Part shown: piece by piece, positions 56,822 through 64,000 of the stretch | Layout: each line of letters opens with the position of its first letter | Position numbering within the stretch: the stretch's first letter is position 1 | Assembly: GCA_016709445.1 (NCBI GenBank) | Contig: JADJMV010000008.1 | Span: 124,001 to 188,000, forward strand | Direction of reading: 5' to 3' | DNA from: Phycisphaerales bacterium | GTDB taxonomy: Bacteria > Planctomycetota > Phycisphaerae > Phycisphaerales > UBA1924 | Length of the DNA: 64,000 nt | Translations under genes and position numbers: made by a program | Notes under the pieces: generated by a model | The model's database searches: none | Seen by the model: the letters and a program-made list of their open reading frames with translations, nothing else | Told to the model about the DNA's origin: nothing

Positions 56822-58813
56822 TTAGCGGCAAGCGGTCCAGAGGTTCAGGAAGCAGATCACGTCGCGGGTGTCGACCACGCCGTTGCCATCGCACCCGGCC
56901 GGGCCGTTCTTGGGCACCCACTGGTTGAAGAAGGCGGTGAAGTCACGGGTGTCGACGACCCCATTGCCGTCGAAGTCGGCATAGGCGCACGGGTCGCCGC
57001 CGACCGGGATGACCGCCCACTGCGTGCCGCCGTAGTTGGCCATGTCAATGGCGTTGGTCGCGCCGTCGTTGCCCACATTGCCGGAGCCGGCGGGCAGACC
57101 GGGGAGGAACTGGTTCGAGAGGTACCCGGCGTCCTCGCTGGAGATGAAGCCCACGACCTTGATGTCGCTCGTCCCATCCCAGCCGGCCTCGTCGAGGTCG
57201 ATCACGATCTCCACGCCGGTAGTGACCGCGGCGGCGCCGGACACGTCCGAATCGGTGACACCGGCCACGTTCGAATTATTGATGAACAGGCCGATGAGCC
57301 CGGGCACCGGGTTGTTCGGGTCGAGCTGCGTCGTGCGGGGGCCGTAGTTGCAGTAGATGTTCGGGGTGAAGCCGTCCTGGATGTCCACCCGCGGCCCGGC
57401 GTAGGGCACCGGCACGCCATCGTTCTTGTCATTGCCGTCGAAGGCGCCGTAGTCGAGCGCGTTGCCGGAGAAGTCACGCAGCGCGCCGTTCGTCCGGAGC
57501 ACGGCGCTGTCGAGCGTCTGGTAGACCGGGAAATTGTTGGTCTTGATGCTCATCCAGTAATCGGCCTCGAACCCGGCGTCGTTGGTGAAGCCGTTGCCCG
57601 AACCGTCGTCGCCCATGCGGTTGAGATTGCCGAAGGAGATGTCGGGATTGTCGCCACGGAGGCGGTTCTGCCCGCCGGCCTGGACATCGAGAAGCACGTT
57701 GAGCTTGTTGCCCGAGTTGGAGTCCTTGCCGCCATCGCCGTTCTCGATATTCCCGGTGAACAGGAGGTAGAGCTTGTTGGCGTTGGTATCGACGTAGCCG
57801 TACAGACCGTCCAGCTCAGACCCATTGGCATAGTCGGCCGTGCCGGCGGGCTTGCAGCGGCCCGGGACGCCGTCGACATTCGAGTTGTCGATAGTGCAGA
57901 AGATGCCGTAGCCATTGTTGCCGCCGTCGAGCGTGCCGTCGGAGCCGGGGAATGTGGAGCCGAGGTAGTCGCCGTAGCCGAAATTCAGCGAAGCGAAGTT
58001 GCAGAAGATCGTGGTGGGATCATTGCCATTGGTGCAGCCGAAGTAGTAGTCGGCGGTAAACCCCGCATCGAAGACCATGCCGTTGTCCGAGCCGTCATCC
58101 CCCATGCGGTTCAGACCGTTGAAGTCGATGTCGACATTGTCGCCGCGCAGCTTGTTCTGGCCGCCGCTCTCGGTGTCGAAGAACAACTCGAGCTTGTTGA
58201 AGTTCGTCTCCAGGTTACCCGCGACGAAGACGTAGAGGTAGCCGTCGGCCGCGACCGCGTACAGCCCGTCCAGCTCCGACCCGTTCGCCTTGTCGAGGCT
58301 GCCGTCGTTATTGTCACCGAAGGCGGTCTGATTCGCCTGCACCGCGATCTGGGTGTAGGAGGCGTCGAGCACGCCGTCGATCACGGGCGTCGCGCCGGTG
58401 GCGATGGTATAGCTGGCGTACTGATTCCCGGGGATGGTGTTGAAATCGAGCGTCCGGGGCTCGCCCAAGTTCGGCGTCCCCAGCTCGAGGCTCCCGAGGA
58501 TCTGGTTCGACATGTAGTCGTGGCCGCCACCGTTGACCGCCGCGAAGATCTTGATCCCGCCGGCGGGGTTGCCCAACTCGATCAGGGGGATCGCCACCTC
58601 GATGCCGGTGACCACGCTCCCCGGGTTCCCGATATTCATCGAGTCACACCCGCCATGTCCGGAGTCGCCGAAGCCGGTGCCGGTCGTCTGCAGCGCGATC
58701 GCGTTGCCGTACGCGGCGTCCCTGACGCCGTCCACAACCGGCTGCGCGAGCGCAGGGACCGCCACAAGTCCGGCCGCAATGCCGGACGCCGCCCAAAGTC
58801 GACGTGCGTTCAT
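56822..58813 (-). CDS. Secreted dockerin-type calcium-loop protein with two internal repeats
   Basis: This 663-residue protein has a signal peptide (residues 1-23, ending ALAQP). Two repeated blocks follow, each starting NGSELDGLY and containing NRMGDDGS..G (near residues 180-250 and 330-410). The C-terminus has two Asp-rich loops, DFDGNGVVDTRDFTAFFNQW and CDGNGVVDTRDVICFLNLW, which match dockerin/EF-hand-like calcium loops. This matches proteins called GC-type dockerin domain-anchored in planctomycetes. The low-complexity Asn/Gly/Asp body suggests an extracellular structural or surface protein. The role of the tail (anchoring, sorting or cohesin binding) is not established for this group, and no cohesin gene is visible in the window. 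Confidence 0.82.
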   Translation of the reverse strand: MNARRLWAASGIAAGLVAVPALAQPVVDGVRDAAYGNAIALQTTGTGFGDSGHGGCDSMNIGNPGSVVTGIEVAIPLIELGNPAGGIKIFAAVNGGGHDYMSNQILGSLELGTPNLGEPRTLDFNTIPGNQYASYTIATGATPVIDGVLDASYTQIAVQANQTAFGDNNDGSLDKANGSELDGLYAVAADGYLYVFVAGNLETNFNKLELFFDTESGGQNKLRGDNVDIDFNGLNRMGDDGSDNGMVFDAGFTADYYFGCTNGNDPTTIFCNFASLNFGYGDYLGSTFPGSDGTLDGGNNGYGIFCTIDNSNVDGVPGRCKPAGTADYANGSELDGLYGYVDTNANKLYLLFTGNIENGDGGKDSNSGNKLNVLLDVQAGGQNRLRGDNPDISFGNLNRMGDDGSGNGFTNDAGFEADYWMSIKTNNFPVYQTLDSAVLRTNGALRDFSGNALDYGAFDGNDKNDGVPVPYAGPRVDIQDGFTPNIYCNYGPRTTQLDPNNPVPGLIGLFINNSNVAGVTDSDVSGAAAVTTGVEIVIDLDEAGWDGTSDIKVVGFISSEDAGYLSNQFLPGLPAGSGNVGNDGATNAIDMANYGGTQWAVIPVGGDPCAYADFDGNGVVDTRDFTAFFNQWVPKNGPAGCDGNGVVDTRDVICFLNLWTACR

Positions 58814-59087
58814 CTCAACTTCTCCGAAGATGGGTTTCTCTCTCGCCCGCCCCCCAAAGCCCCGCGGCCCGGAGGGTTGAGGACGCTCAATTCCAACGTG
58901 ATTCTAGGGAGTCGCCCGAGCGGCGGCGAGCCGGAACTTGGTCAAGACCCCGGGACGAAGGCCCCCAGTCCGAAAACCAGCATGTTTGCGAGCCCTAGCC
59001 AAGCTCGCCTCGACCCGGGCTACGGGAATCGGCCATCGCCGGTAGAATACCCGAGTTCTCCCCTCCCGCCTTCTCGGGAAACAAGCC

Positions 59088-60011
59088 ATGCGCCAACGCC
59101 ACCCTGCGGGTTTCACCCTGATCGAGCTCCTCGTGGTGATCGCGATCATCGCGCTGCTGATCGGGATTCTGCTCCCGGCCCTTGGAAAGGCACGGGCGGC
59201 CGCGCAGACCGCAGCGTGCGTGAGCAACAACAGGCAGATGGGAATCGCGTTCACGAGTTATGCCAACGATTGGAACGCGTGGTTTCCTGTTGTTCCCCTG
59301 AAGGAGGGAAGCACCTACTGGAACGCCTACTACACCGGAAACCCCAAGAGCCGTTACCTGGACGGACAGTTCACGGTGGGTGGGGTTGCGGGCCTCTTCA
59401 GCCTCAACCAACTCGGGGAGGCGCCAAAGGCGGGCCAGGGTGATCATGGTTACGTCGGATCCGATGGAACAGAAGCGACCCAGATCTACCCCGACGGGAG
59501 CAAGACCCCGCTTATGCGGGGCTACCTCGACGGATTCGGTGTGCTGACCTGCCCCGCGGATCGCGAGGACTACTGGTACGGGATGCCGTTCAAGCCTGGG
59601 AAGGACTACAAATCCTACAAGTCCGTGAAAAAGCCTCAGGAGCCCGGTTCCGAGCGTGATATCGTGTCGTACAACATCAGCTATCTCTATATCGCCGGAC
59701 TCAAATCGGAAGAACTGAACATCCAAAGCCCGGCCCCGATCTGGGGCGATGAGACCAATGGAAACGACATCTCAACCGATGCCTGGTACTACTACGGCAA
59801 TGCCGCCAAGGATGCCAACACGCAGAAGGGGTATTACGCTCCCAGCGACAATCACGGCGCCAAGGGAGCGAATTTCGTCTTCACCGATGGTCATGCAGAG
59901 TTTCTGAGCGGGAACATCGAGGAGACGTTCTTCAACACCGACAAGACCAACGCCCAGAGCATCAACCTCCATGATCACACCCGCAGCAATCGGGTCCAGA
60001 CCATCGACTGA
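59088..60011 (+). CDS. Prepilin-type protein with H-X-DG-like C-terminal motif
   Basis: This 307-residue protein starts with a prepilin leader HPAGFTLIELLVVIAIIALL and continues LIGILLPALGKARAAAQT. Its C-terminal part has NHGAKGANFVFTDGHAEF, close to the H-X9-DG motif of planctomycete prepilin-like proteins, but the spacing is ten residues. Such proteins are abundant in this phylum, and their specific function is unknown. Many are secreted or pilus-like minor subunits. A TAGAAT hexamer at 59043-59048 could be a -10 element about 40 bases before ATG 59088. It is 46 bases upstream of the sugar permease gene and divergent from the dockerin-type gene. Confidence 0.83.
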   Translation: MRQRHPAGFTLIELLVVIAIIALLIGILLPALGKARAAAQTAACVSNNRQMGIAFTSYANDWNAWFPVVPLKEGSTYWNAYYTGNPKSRYLDGQFTVGGVAGLFSLNQLGEAPKAGQGDHGYVGSDGTEATQIYPDGSKTPLMRGYLDGFGVLTCPADREDYWYGMPFKPGKDYKSYKSVKKPQEPGSERDIVSYNISYLYIAGLKSEELNIQSPAPIWGDETNGNDISTDAWYYYGNAAKDANTQKGYYAPSDNHGAKGANFVFTDGHAEFLSGNIEETFFNTDKTNAQSINLHDHTRSNRVQTID

Positions 60012-60056
60012 GCGGCACGGCCCGCGCGCCAGCTCTCCCGCTACACTGCCCGTCCC

Positions 60057-61172
60057 ATGAGCGAGGCCCCCGCCGCCCCATCGTCCCGAGCCGCCGCCCC
60101 GAGCCTGATCCGCCGGCTGCTCTCCGCCCAGGAATCCGGGCTCGTCCTCGTCATCGCCCTGATGATGACGGGGCTCACCATCTACGGGGCCATCCATCCC
60201 AAAGAGGTCGTCCGGCTCGACCCGCAGACCAAGCAGGTGGTCCGCGACCCCGACACCGGGCGGCCCGTGCGCGACACGACCAACGCCTTCCTGGAGCCCC
60301 AGAACCTCCTCATCGTCACCACCTACGCCAGCTTCATCGCCGTCATGGCCGTGGGCATGACGGGGGTGATCATCCTCGGCGGGATCGATCTCTCCGTCGG
60401 CTCCACCTACGCCTTCGCGTCGTATTGCGGCGCCGTGGTGCTCGTCAAGCTGGGCGTCGAGAGCCCCGGGTTGGCCAGCGTCCCACTCGGCATCCTCGCG
60501 TGCTGCACCATCGGCGCTCTCGCCGGCCTGGTCAACGGCGCCCTGACCGTCGGCCTCCGCGTCCACTCCTTCATCATCACCCTCGGCACCATGGTCATCC
60601 TCCGGGGGCTCGTCGCCGTCTTGTCCAACGGCGCCTCGATCCCCGGCTTCCCAGCCTCCTTCACCTCCGGCTTCTTCAAGGTCCAGATCGGCGGCATCTC
60701 CCCGACGCTCACCCTGATCATGGTGCTTGTGGCCGGCGTCGGCACCTTCCTGCTGATCTATACCGTCATCGGCCGGCGCATCTTTGCCACCGGCGGGAAT
60801 GAAACCGCCGCCCTCTACGCCGGAGTACCTGTCGGGCGGGTCAAGATCGTCGCGTTCACCCTCTGCGGCCTCCTTGCCGGGCTCGCGGGATCGATGTACA
60901 TCGGCTACTTCGGGGCGTGGGAACCCAGCGCCGGCACGGGATACGAACTCAAGGTCATCGCCGCCACCGTCATCGGCGGCGCCTCTCTCGCCGGAGGGCG
61001 CGGTTCCGCGGCCGGCGCGGTGCTCGGGGCGATCGTGATTCAGCTTATCGACGACGGCATGGTCATCCTCGGGATCAATCAGAGCTACAACAACATCGTC
61101 CTTGGCACCGCCATTATCGTCGCCGTGGTGATCGACCAGACCAAGCTCCGCCTCCAATCCGGCCGCGCATGA
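60057..61172 (+). CDS. Sugar ABC transporter permease (RbsC-like)
   Basis: This 371-residue polytopic membrane protein is of the BPD_transp_2 family. About ten hydrophobic segments are visible, starting with LVLVIALMMTGLTIYGAI. A central motif, GVIILGGIDLSVGSTYAF near residue 104, is the classical RbsC/XylH signature. An unusual polar insert of about 40 residues with DPQTKQVVRDPDTGRPVRDT sits in the first extracytoplasmic loop. Near the C-terminus, VIGGASLAGGRGSAAGAVLG is the conserved coupling region. Ribose-type systems need an ATPase subunit (RbsA type), and none is encoded here. The binding-protein gene follows 66 bases later. Confidence 0.88.
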   Translation: MSEAPAAPSSRAAAPSLIRRLLSAQESGLVLVIALMMTGLTIYGAIHPKEVVRLDPQTKQVVRDPDTGRPVRDTTNAFLEPQNLLIVTTYASFIAVMAVGMTGVIILGGIDLSVGSTYAFASYCGAVVLVKLGVESPGLASVPLGILACCTIGALAGLVNGALTVGLRVHSFIITLGTMVILRGLVAVLSNGASIPGFPASFTSGFFKVQIGGISPTLTLIMVLVAGVGTFLLIYTVIGRRIFATGGNETAALYAGVPVGRVKIVAFTLCGLLAGLAGSMYIGYFGAWEPSAGTGYELKVIAATVIGGASLAGGRGSAAGAVLGAIVIQLIDDGMVILGINQSYNNIVLGTAIIVAVVIDQTKLRLQSGRA

Positions 61173-61238
61173 ACTCCGGGCCGGGGCCGACGCTAAACTT
61201 GCCGGTCCAAACCGGATTCCTCCCTGGAGACCAAGCCC

Positions 61239-62270
61239 ATGCGACTCACTGCATCCATCCGAACCCTCGGTGGGGCTCTCGCCCTCACCGCCGCCTGCCT
61301 GCTCCTCTCCTGCGGCAAGTCCCCCGAGAAGCCCGCCGGCGGCGCCGCCCCGGCGCCCTCCGCCGGGGGGGCCAAGCCCGAGCATCTCTTGATCGGTGTC
61401 GTCGCCAAGAGCGAGTCCAACCCGGTGTTCCAAGCCGCCCGAACCGGGGCCGAGGACGCCGCCGCGGAGCTGAGCAAGAAGTACGGGGTCGATATCAAGG
61501 TGTCGTGGCAAACCCCCCCGAGCGAGGACGCCCAGCGGCAGGCCCAGTTCATCGACCAACTCGTCAGCAACGGCGCCGACGGCATCACCCTCTCGGCCTC
61601 CGACGCCAACGTCCTCACCGACGCGGTGAACCGCGCCGTGGACGCCGGCGTCGAGTTCGTCACCTTCGACTCCGACGTGCCCAAGAGCAAGCGATTCGCC
61701 TACTACGGCATCGACGACATGGAGTGCGGCCGGACGCTCCTCCGCGAACTCGTGAAGTTCATGGGAGAAGAGGGCACCGTCGCCGTCCTCGCGGGCAACC
61801 AGAACGCCCCTAATCTCCAGATGCGTGTCGCCGGAATCAAGGAAGAGGCCGCCAAGCATCCGGGTATCAAGATCAAGGATGTCTACTACCACGGCGAGAC
61901 CGCCCCCGAGGCCGCGGCCAAGGTGCAACAGGTCCAGGCCGCCAACCCCGACATCACCGGCTGGTGCATGGTGGGCGGCTGGCCCCTCTTCACCGAGAAC
62001 GCCCTCGAGGGCGTCTACCAGTCGGCCAAAGTGATCTCGGTGGACCACCTGCCCGTCGAACTCAAGTACATCCGCGACGGCCAAGTCCAGGCCCTGATCG
62101 GCCAGGACTGCTACGGCTGGGGCCACGAGACCGTGCGGATGCTCGTCGAGAAAATCCTCGACGGCAAGACCCCTGACAAGGTGATCAATACGTTCGAGCT
62201 GCCGATCGTCACCGCCGACAACGTCGATCAGTACGACGGCGTCTGGAAGAAGTGGCTCCGGCAGGAGTAA
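61239..62270 (+). CDS. Sugar-binding lipoprotein of an ABC transporter (ribose type)
   Basis: This 343-residue protein begins with a lipoprotein signal, LALTAACLLLSCGKS, with Cys at about residue 25. It is followed by a Pro/Ala/Gly-rich linker. The Peripla_BP_4 fold has LIGVVAKSESNPVFQAARTG, the middle region NGADGITLSASDANVLTDAV, and DVPKSKRFAYYGIDDME. A C-terminal lobe (LIGQDCYGWGHETVRM) completes it. These match ribose/xylose/allose-type solute receptors; the actual sugar is not readable. A purine-rich CTGGAGACC precedes ATG 61239. It follows the permease and is terminated by the hairpin at 62298-62326. Confidence 0.88.
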   Translation: MRLTASIRTLGGALALTAACLLLSCGKSPEKPAGGAAPAPSAGGAKPEHLLIGVVAKSESNPVFQAARTGAEDAAAELSKKYGVDIKVSWQTPPSEDAQRQAQFIDQLVSNGADGITLSASDANVLTDAVNRAVDAGVEFVTFDSDVPKSKRFAYYGIDDMECGRTLLRELVKFMGEEGTVAVLAGNQNAPNLQMRVAGIKEEAAKHPGIKIKDVYYHGETAPEAAAKVQQVQAANPDITGWCMVGGWPLFTENALEGVYQSAKVISVDHLPVELKYIRDGQVQALIGQDCYGWGHETVRMLVEKILDGKTPDKVINTFELPIVTADNVDQYDGVWKKWLRQE

Positions 62271-62297
62271 CACCCGAGGATCTCACGCTGCACTTTC

Positions 62298-62326
62298 AAG
62301 GGACCCGCCCACGCGGCGGGTCCCTT
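62298..62326 (+). terminator. Bidirectional hairpin terminator between convergent genes
   Basis: A perfect 12-base stem, AAGGGACCCGCC / GGCGGGTCCCTT (62298-62309 with 62315-62326), with a 5-base loop. It is followed on the plus strand by CGCCTTT and on the minus strand by GAAAG. It sits between the binding-protein stop at 62270 and the esterase stop at 62344, and could serve both strands; the T-run is short in either direction. Confidence 0.6.
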
Positions 62327-62343
62327 CGCCTTTGGATCCGGCA

Positions 62344-63624
62344 TCAGTCGTGCGGCGGGTAGAGAAACTCGAGCGCAGCGGGCAGCCGAGCCGCCCAGGA
62401 TTGCTCGTTGTGCGGGGCGTCCGGGGCGATCAGGAGAGAGACCCCGCCCGCGCCCTCCGCCGCTCGGATCTTGTCGGCCATTGCCTCGGCCGACGCGACC
62501 CATGCCTGATTCCGCGCCGCCTCGCCATCGCCCCACTCTTTCGTGCCCATCCCGAGGAAGGTCCGGGACTTCCAGCCCGAGAGATCGGCGAAGATCGAGG
62601 AATTCAGGTCGTCACCCGGCAGGGGGATGGCGGCGCTCTCGGCCAGCACCCGCGAGAAGATGTCGGGGTAGCGTTGGGCCGCCCTGAGGGCCACCAGTCC
62701 ACCGAGCGAAGAGCCCCCGACCCCTCGCCGGTCCGGGTCGGCCCGGAACGCCCGCTCGACCCGTGGCACGACCTCCCGGACCAGCCAGTCGATGTAGGCG
62801 TCGCCCTGACCCTCGACGCCGAGCGCGTCGGTCGGCAGGTATTCGAGCGTCCGGTTCGCCCCGGAGTTGGGGATGGCCGCGATGATGATCGGCTCGATCT
62901 CGCCAGAGGCGATCAGGCGCGTGGCCGCCTCGTCGGCCCCCCACTCCCCCGGCGTCGGTGGCCGGAAGTCGAAGACGTTCTGGCCGTCCTGCATGTAGAG
63001 GACCGGGTACCGACGTCCGGCGTTGTCCGCCTCGTCATAGCCGGGGGGGAGCCAGACGATCACGTCCCGCGCCGACCCGGCCGCAGCCCCTGCGCCGCCC
63101 ATGACCTGCACGCGCCGGACAGTGCCGGTCACCCGGAGCGGGGCCCCGGCGGCACTTGCCGCCCCCGCCGGCGGAGCCCCCGAGCGCTGGTCCACGAAGT
63201 GCTCGATCTCCAATTCGACCACGATCGGCTTGTCGGCCTCGACCGACCCTGCCGGGATGGCGGCGAGGGTGCGGTTGGCGATGTCGGAGAGATCGGGGGC
63301 GACTTCGACGGTCTCCCAGGAGCCCCTCGTGAACTTGAACTCCAGGGCCGGGTCCCCAATCGGGCCGGGCAGCAGGATCTGCCAGCGGAGATCCGATCGT
63401 CCGGAGAGTCGCATGTCGGCCCTGCCGGGATCCCACCCGCCGTGGTTGGAGGCCAGGAAGAGCGGGGAGTCGTTCGTCACGAGGCCCGAGCGATCCCGGA
63501 CGACGATCAGCACCCCCCCGGGGTGGGATTCGGGCCGCTCGCCCCCCTGCGCCCATGCCCCGGATGCCGCGCCGATCCACACCACCCAAACGAGTATCAA
63601 GTGACCGCTGAGCCGACGAACCAT
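62344..63624 (-). CDS. Secreted esterase D-type alpha/beta hydrolase
   Basis: This 426-residue protein has a signal peptide (residues 1-25, ending AWAQ). A beta-sandwich N-terminal domain of about 150 residues (LASNHGGWDPGRADMRLSG) resembles the immunoglobulin-like or starch-binding domains seen in front of Esterase-family hydrolases. The catalytic domain starts VIVWLPPGYDEADNAGRRYP and has the nucleophile elbow GVGGSSLGGLVALRA near residue 310. The His of DAPHNEQSWAARLP, near 410, is the likely catalytic His. Likely substrates are acetyl or feruloyl esters on polysaccharides, which would suit the nearby glycosidases, but this is inference. GGGAGG precedes ATG 63624 by about 8 bases; the frame from 63648 lacks a signal start. 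Confidence 0.82.
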   Translation of the reverse strand: MVRRLSGHLILVWVVWIGAASGAWAQGGERPESHPGGVLIVVRDRSGLVTNDSPLFLASNHGGWDPGRADMRLSGRSDLRWQILLPGPIGDPALEFKFTRGSWETVEVAPDLSDIANRTLAAIPAGSVEADKPIVVELEIEHFVDQRSGAPPAGAASAAGAPLRVTGTVRRVQVMGGAGAAAGSARDVIVWLPPGYDEADNAGRRYPVLYMQDGQNVFDFRPPTPGEWGADEAATRLIASGEIEPIIIAAIPNSGANRTLEYLPTDALGVEGQGDAYIDWLVREVVPRVERAFRADPDRRGVGGSSLGGLVALRAAQRYPDIFSRVLAESAAIPLPGDDLNSSIFADLSGWKSRTFLGMGTKEWGDGEAARNQAWVASAEAMADKIRAAEGAGGVSLLIAPDAPHNEQSWAARLPAALEFLYPPHD

Positions 63625-63827
63625 TGCGGAAACCTCCCAGTTTGTCACGAAGCGTACTCCCCGCCCAGACTGCCTACTCGGGCGTCAACTCGCGAGTTGC
63701 GTCCAAACCCGCAGTTTCCATTGACCTTAGAGCCCAAGATGGGGAAACTCATGGCCGCTTGCCCGCGCTCAGGAGGCTCCTCCAGGCCGGGGTTTGCCAG
63801 AAGGTTTAGAGAAGAGAGGGAGTCACC

Positions 63828-64000
63828 ATGGCTGCGAAACTGGTCCGGACGGACGAGCGACTTCGTTTTGACACCACCCACCAGCGCGAGCCTGGCAGAT
63901 CTCTCGACGAGGCGAAGGGTCGCGCCGCCCGCCTCGGTCGAACCGGACTCTTTGAGGCCCTGGAAGACCGTAAGTTCTTCAGCCTGGTGACCTGGGACGG
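63828..64000 (+). CDS. Unrecognised protein, start only (partial)
   Basis: ATG 63828 is preceded by GAGAGGGAG and begins an open frame that runs off the window. The visible 57 residues are charged, with no signal peptide: AAKLVRTDERLRFD at the start and GLFEALEDRKFFSLVTWDG at the end. I do not recognise the family. A 203-base gap separates it from the divergent esterase gene. Confidence 0.6.
   Translation, partial: MAAKLVRTDERLRFDTTHQREPGRSLDEAKGRAARLGRTGLFEALEDRKFFSLVTWD

Noticed and set aside
59772..62273. An 833-residue open frame on the minus strand across the ABC transporter genes
   Set aside because: It is antisense to two clear genes (permease and binding protein), has a low-complexity Gly/Asp/Glu-rich translation, and is an expected by-product of GC-rich codon use.
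63686..63699. Perfect 14-base palindrome CAACTCGCGAGTTG between the esterase and the last gene
   Set aside because: About four such palindromes are expected by chance in 64 kb, and no second copy or promoter context supports an operator.

Overview
The window is GC-rich, densely coded chromosomal DNA. It most resembles a member of the Planctomycetota, probably class Phycisphaerae. Pointers to this are the pseudopilins with N-terminal FTLIEL-type segments and very long bodies, a secreted protein ending in duplicated calcium-loop dockerin-like motifs, the many secreted glycoside hydrolases, and a WXG100-like/FtsK-type secretion locus. There is no rRNA, CRISPR array, insertion sequence or phage. 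No gap between genes exceeds about 275 bases. Placement is inference from gene content, since there is no marker gene to confirm it.

Layout. 1-4103 (minus): a RluA pseudouridine synthase fused to a methyltransferase (cut by the window edge), a secreted GH29 alpha-L-fucosidase, and a stand-alone CoaB domain. 4350-20181 (plus): a type II secretion / type IV pilus cluster with two PilB/GspE ATPases, PilT, PilC/GspF and five pseudopilins of G, H, I, J and K type. The K-like protein is unusually large. A strong terminator and tRNA-Pro(TGG) follow. 20442-22604 (minus): a secreted melibiase-like glycosidase. 22786-32147 (plus): a MoxR-DUF58-VWA-VWA-TPR operon ending in a 1307-residue membrane-anchored protein. 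32144-37083 (minus, convergent with it): a compact type VII-like secretion locus with a WXG100-like protein, a coiled-coil protein, a second small W-x-D protein and a three-module FtsK/SpoIIIE ATPase. 37176-43702 (plus): two tandem Tat-exported GH116 enzymes. 43758-52770 (minus): Gfo/Idh/MocA oxidoreductase, ribokinase, GH38-like mannosidase, N6-adenine DNA methylase and a GH172 (DUF2961) enzyme. 52821-56724 (minus): HrpA helicase. 56822-58813 (minus): a dockerin-type secreted protein. 59088-62270 (plus): a stand-alone pseudopilin, then a sugar ABC permease and binding protein with no ATPase gene. 62344-63624 (minus): a secreted esterase. 63828-end (plus): the start of an unrecognised gene.

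How it fits together. The glycosidases, the sugar-binding lipoprotein, the permease, ribokinase and the oxidoreductase suggest growth on complex, fucose-, mannose- and glucose-containing polysaccharides. The T2SS/T4P cluster could supply export or adhesion. The type VII-like locus is the most unusual element.

Data quality. Eight single-base frame changes and one in-frame TGA interrupt otherwise conserved genes. Many sit in short homopolymers. They most likely reflect assembly or sequencing errors, so the affected genes are given as full-length reading units with the break position stated.
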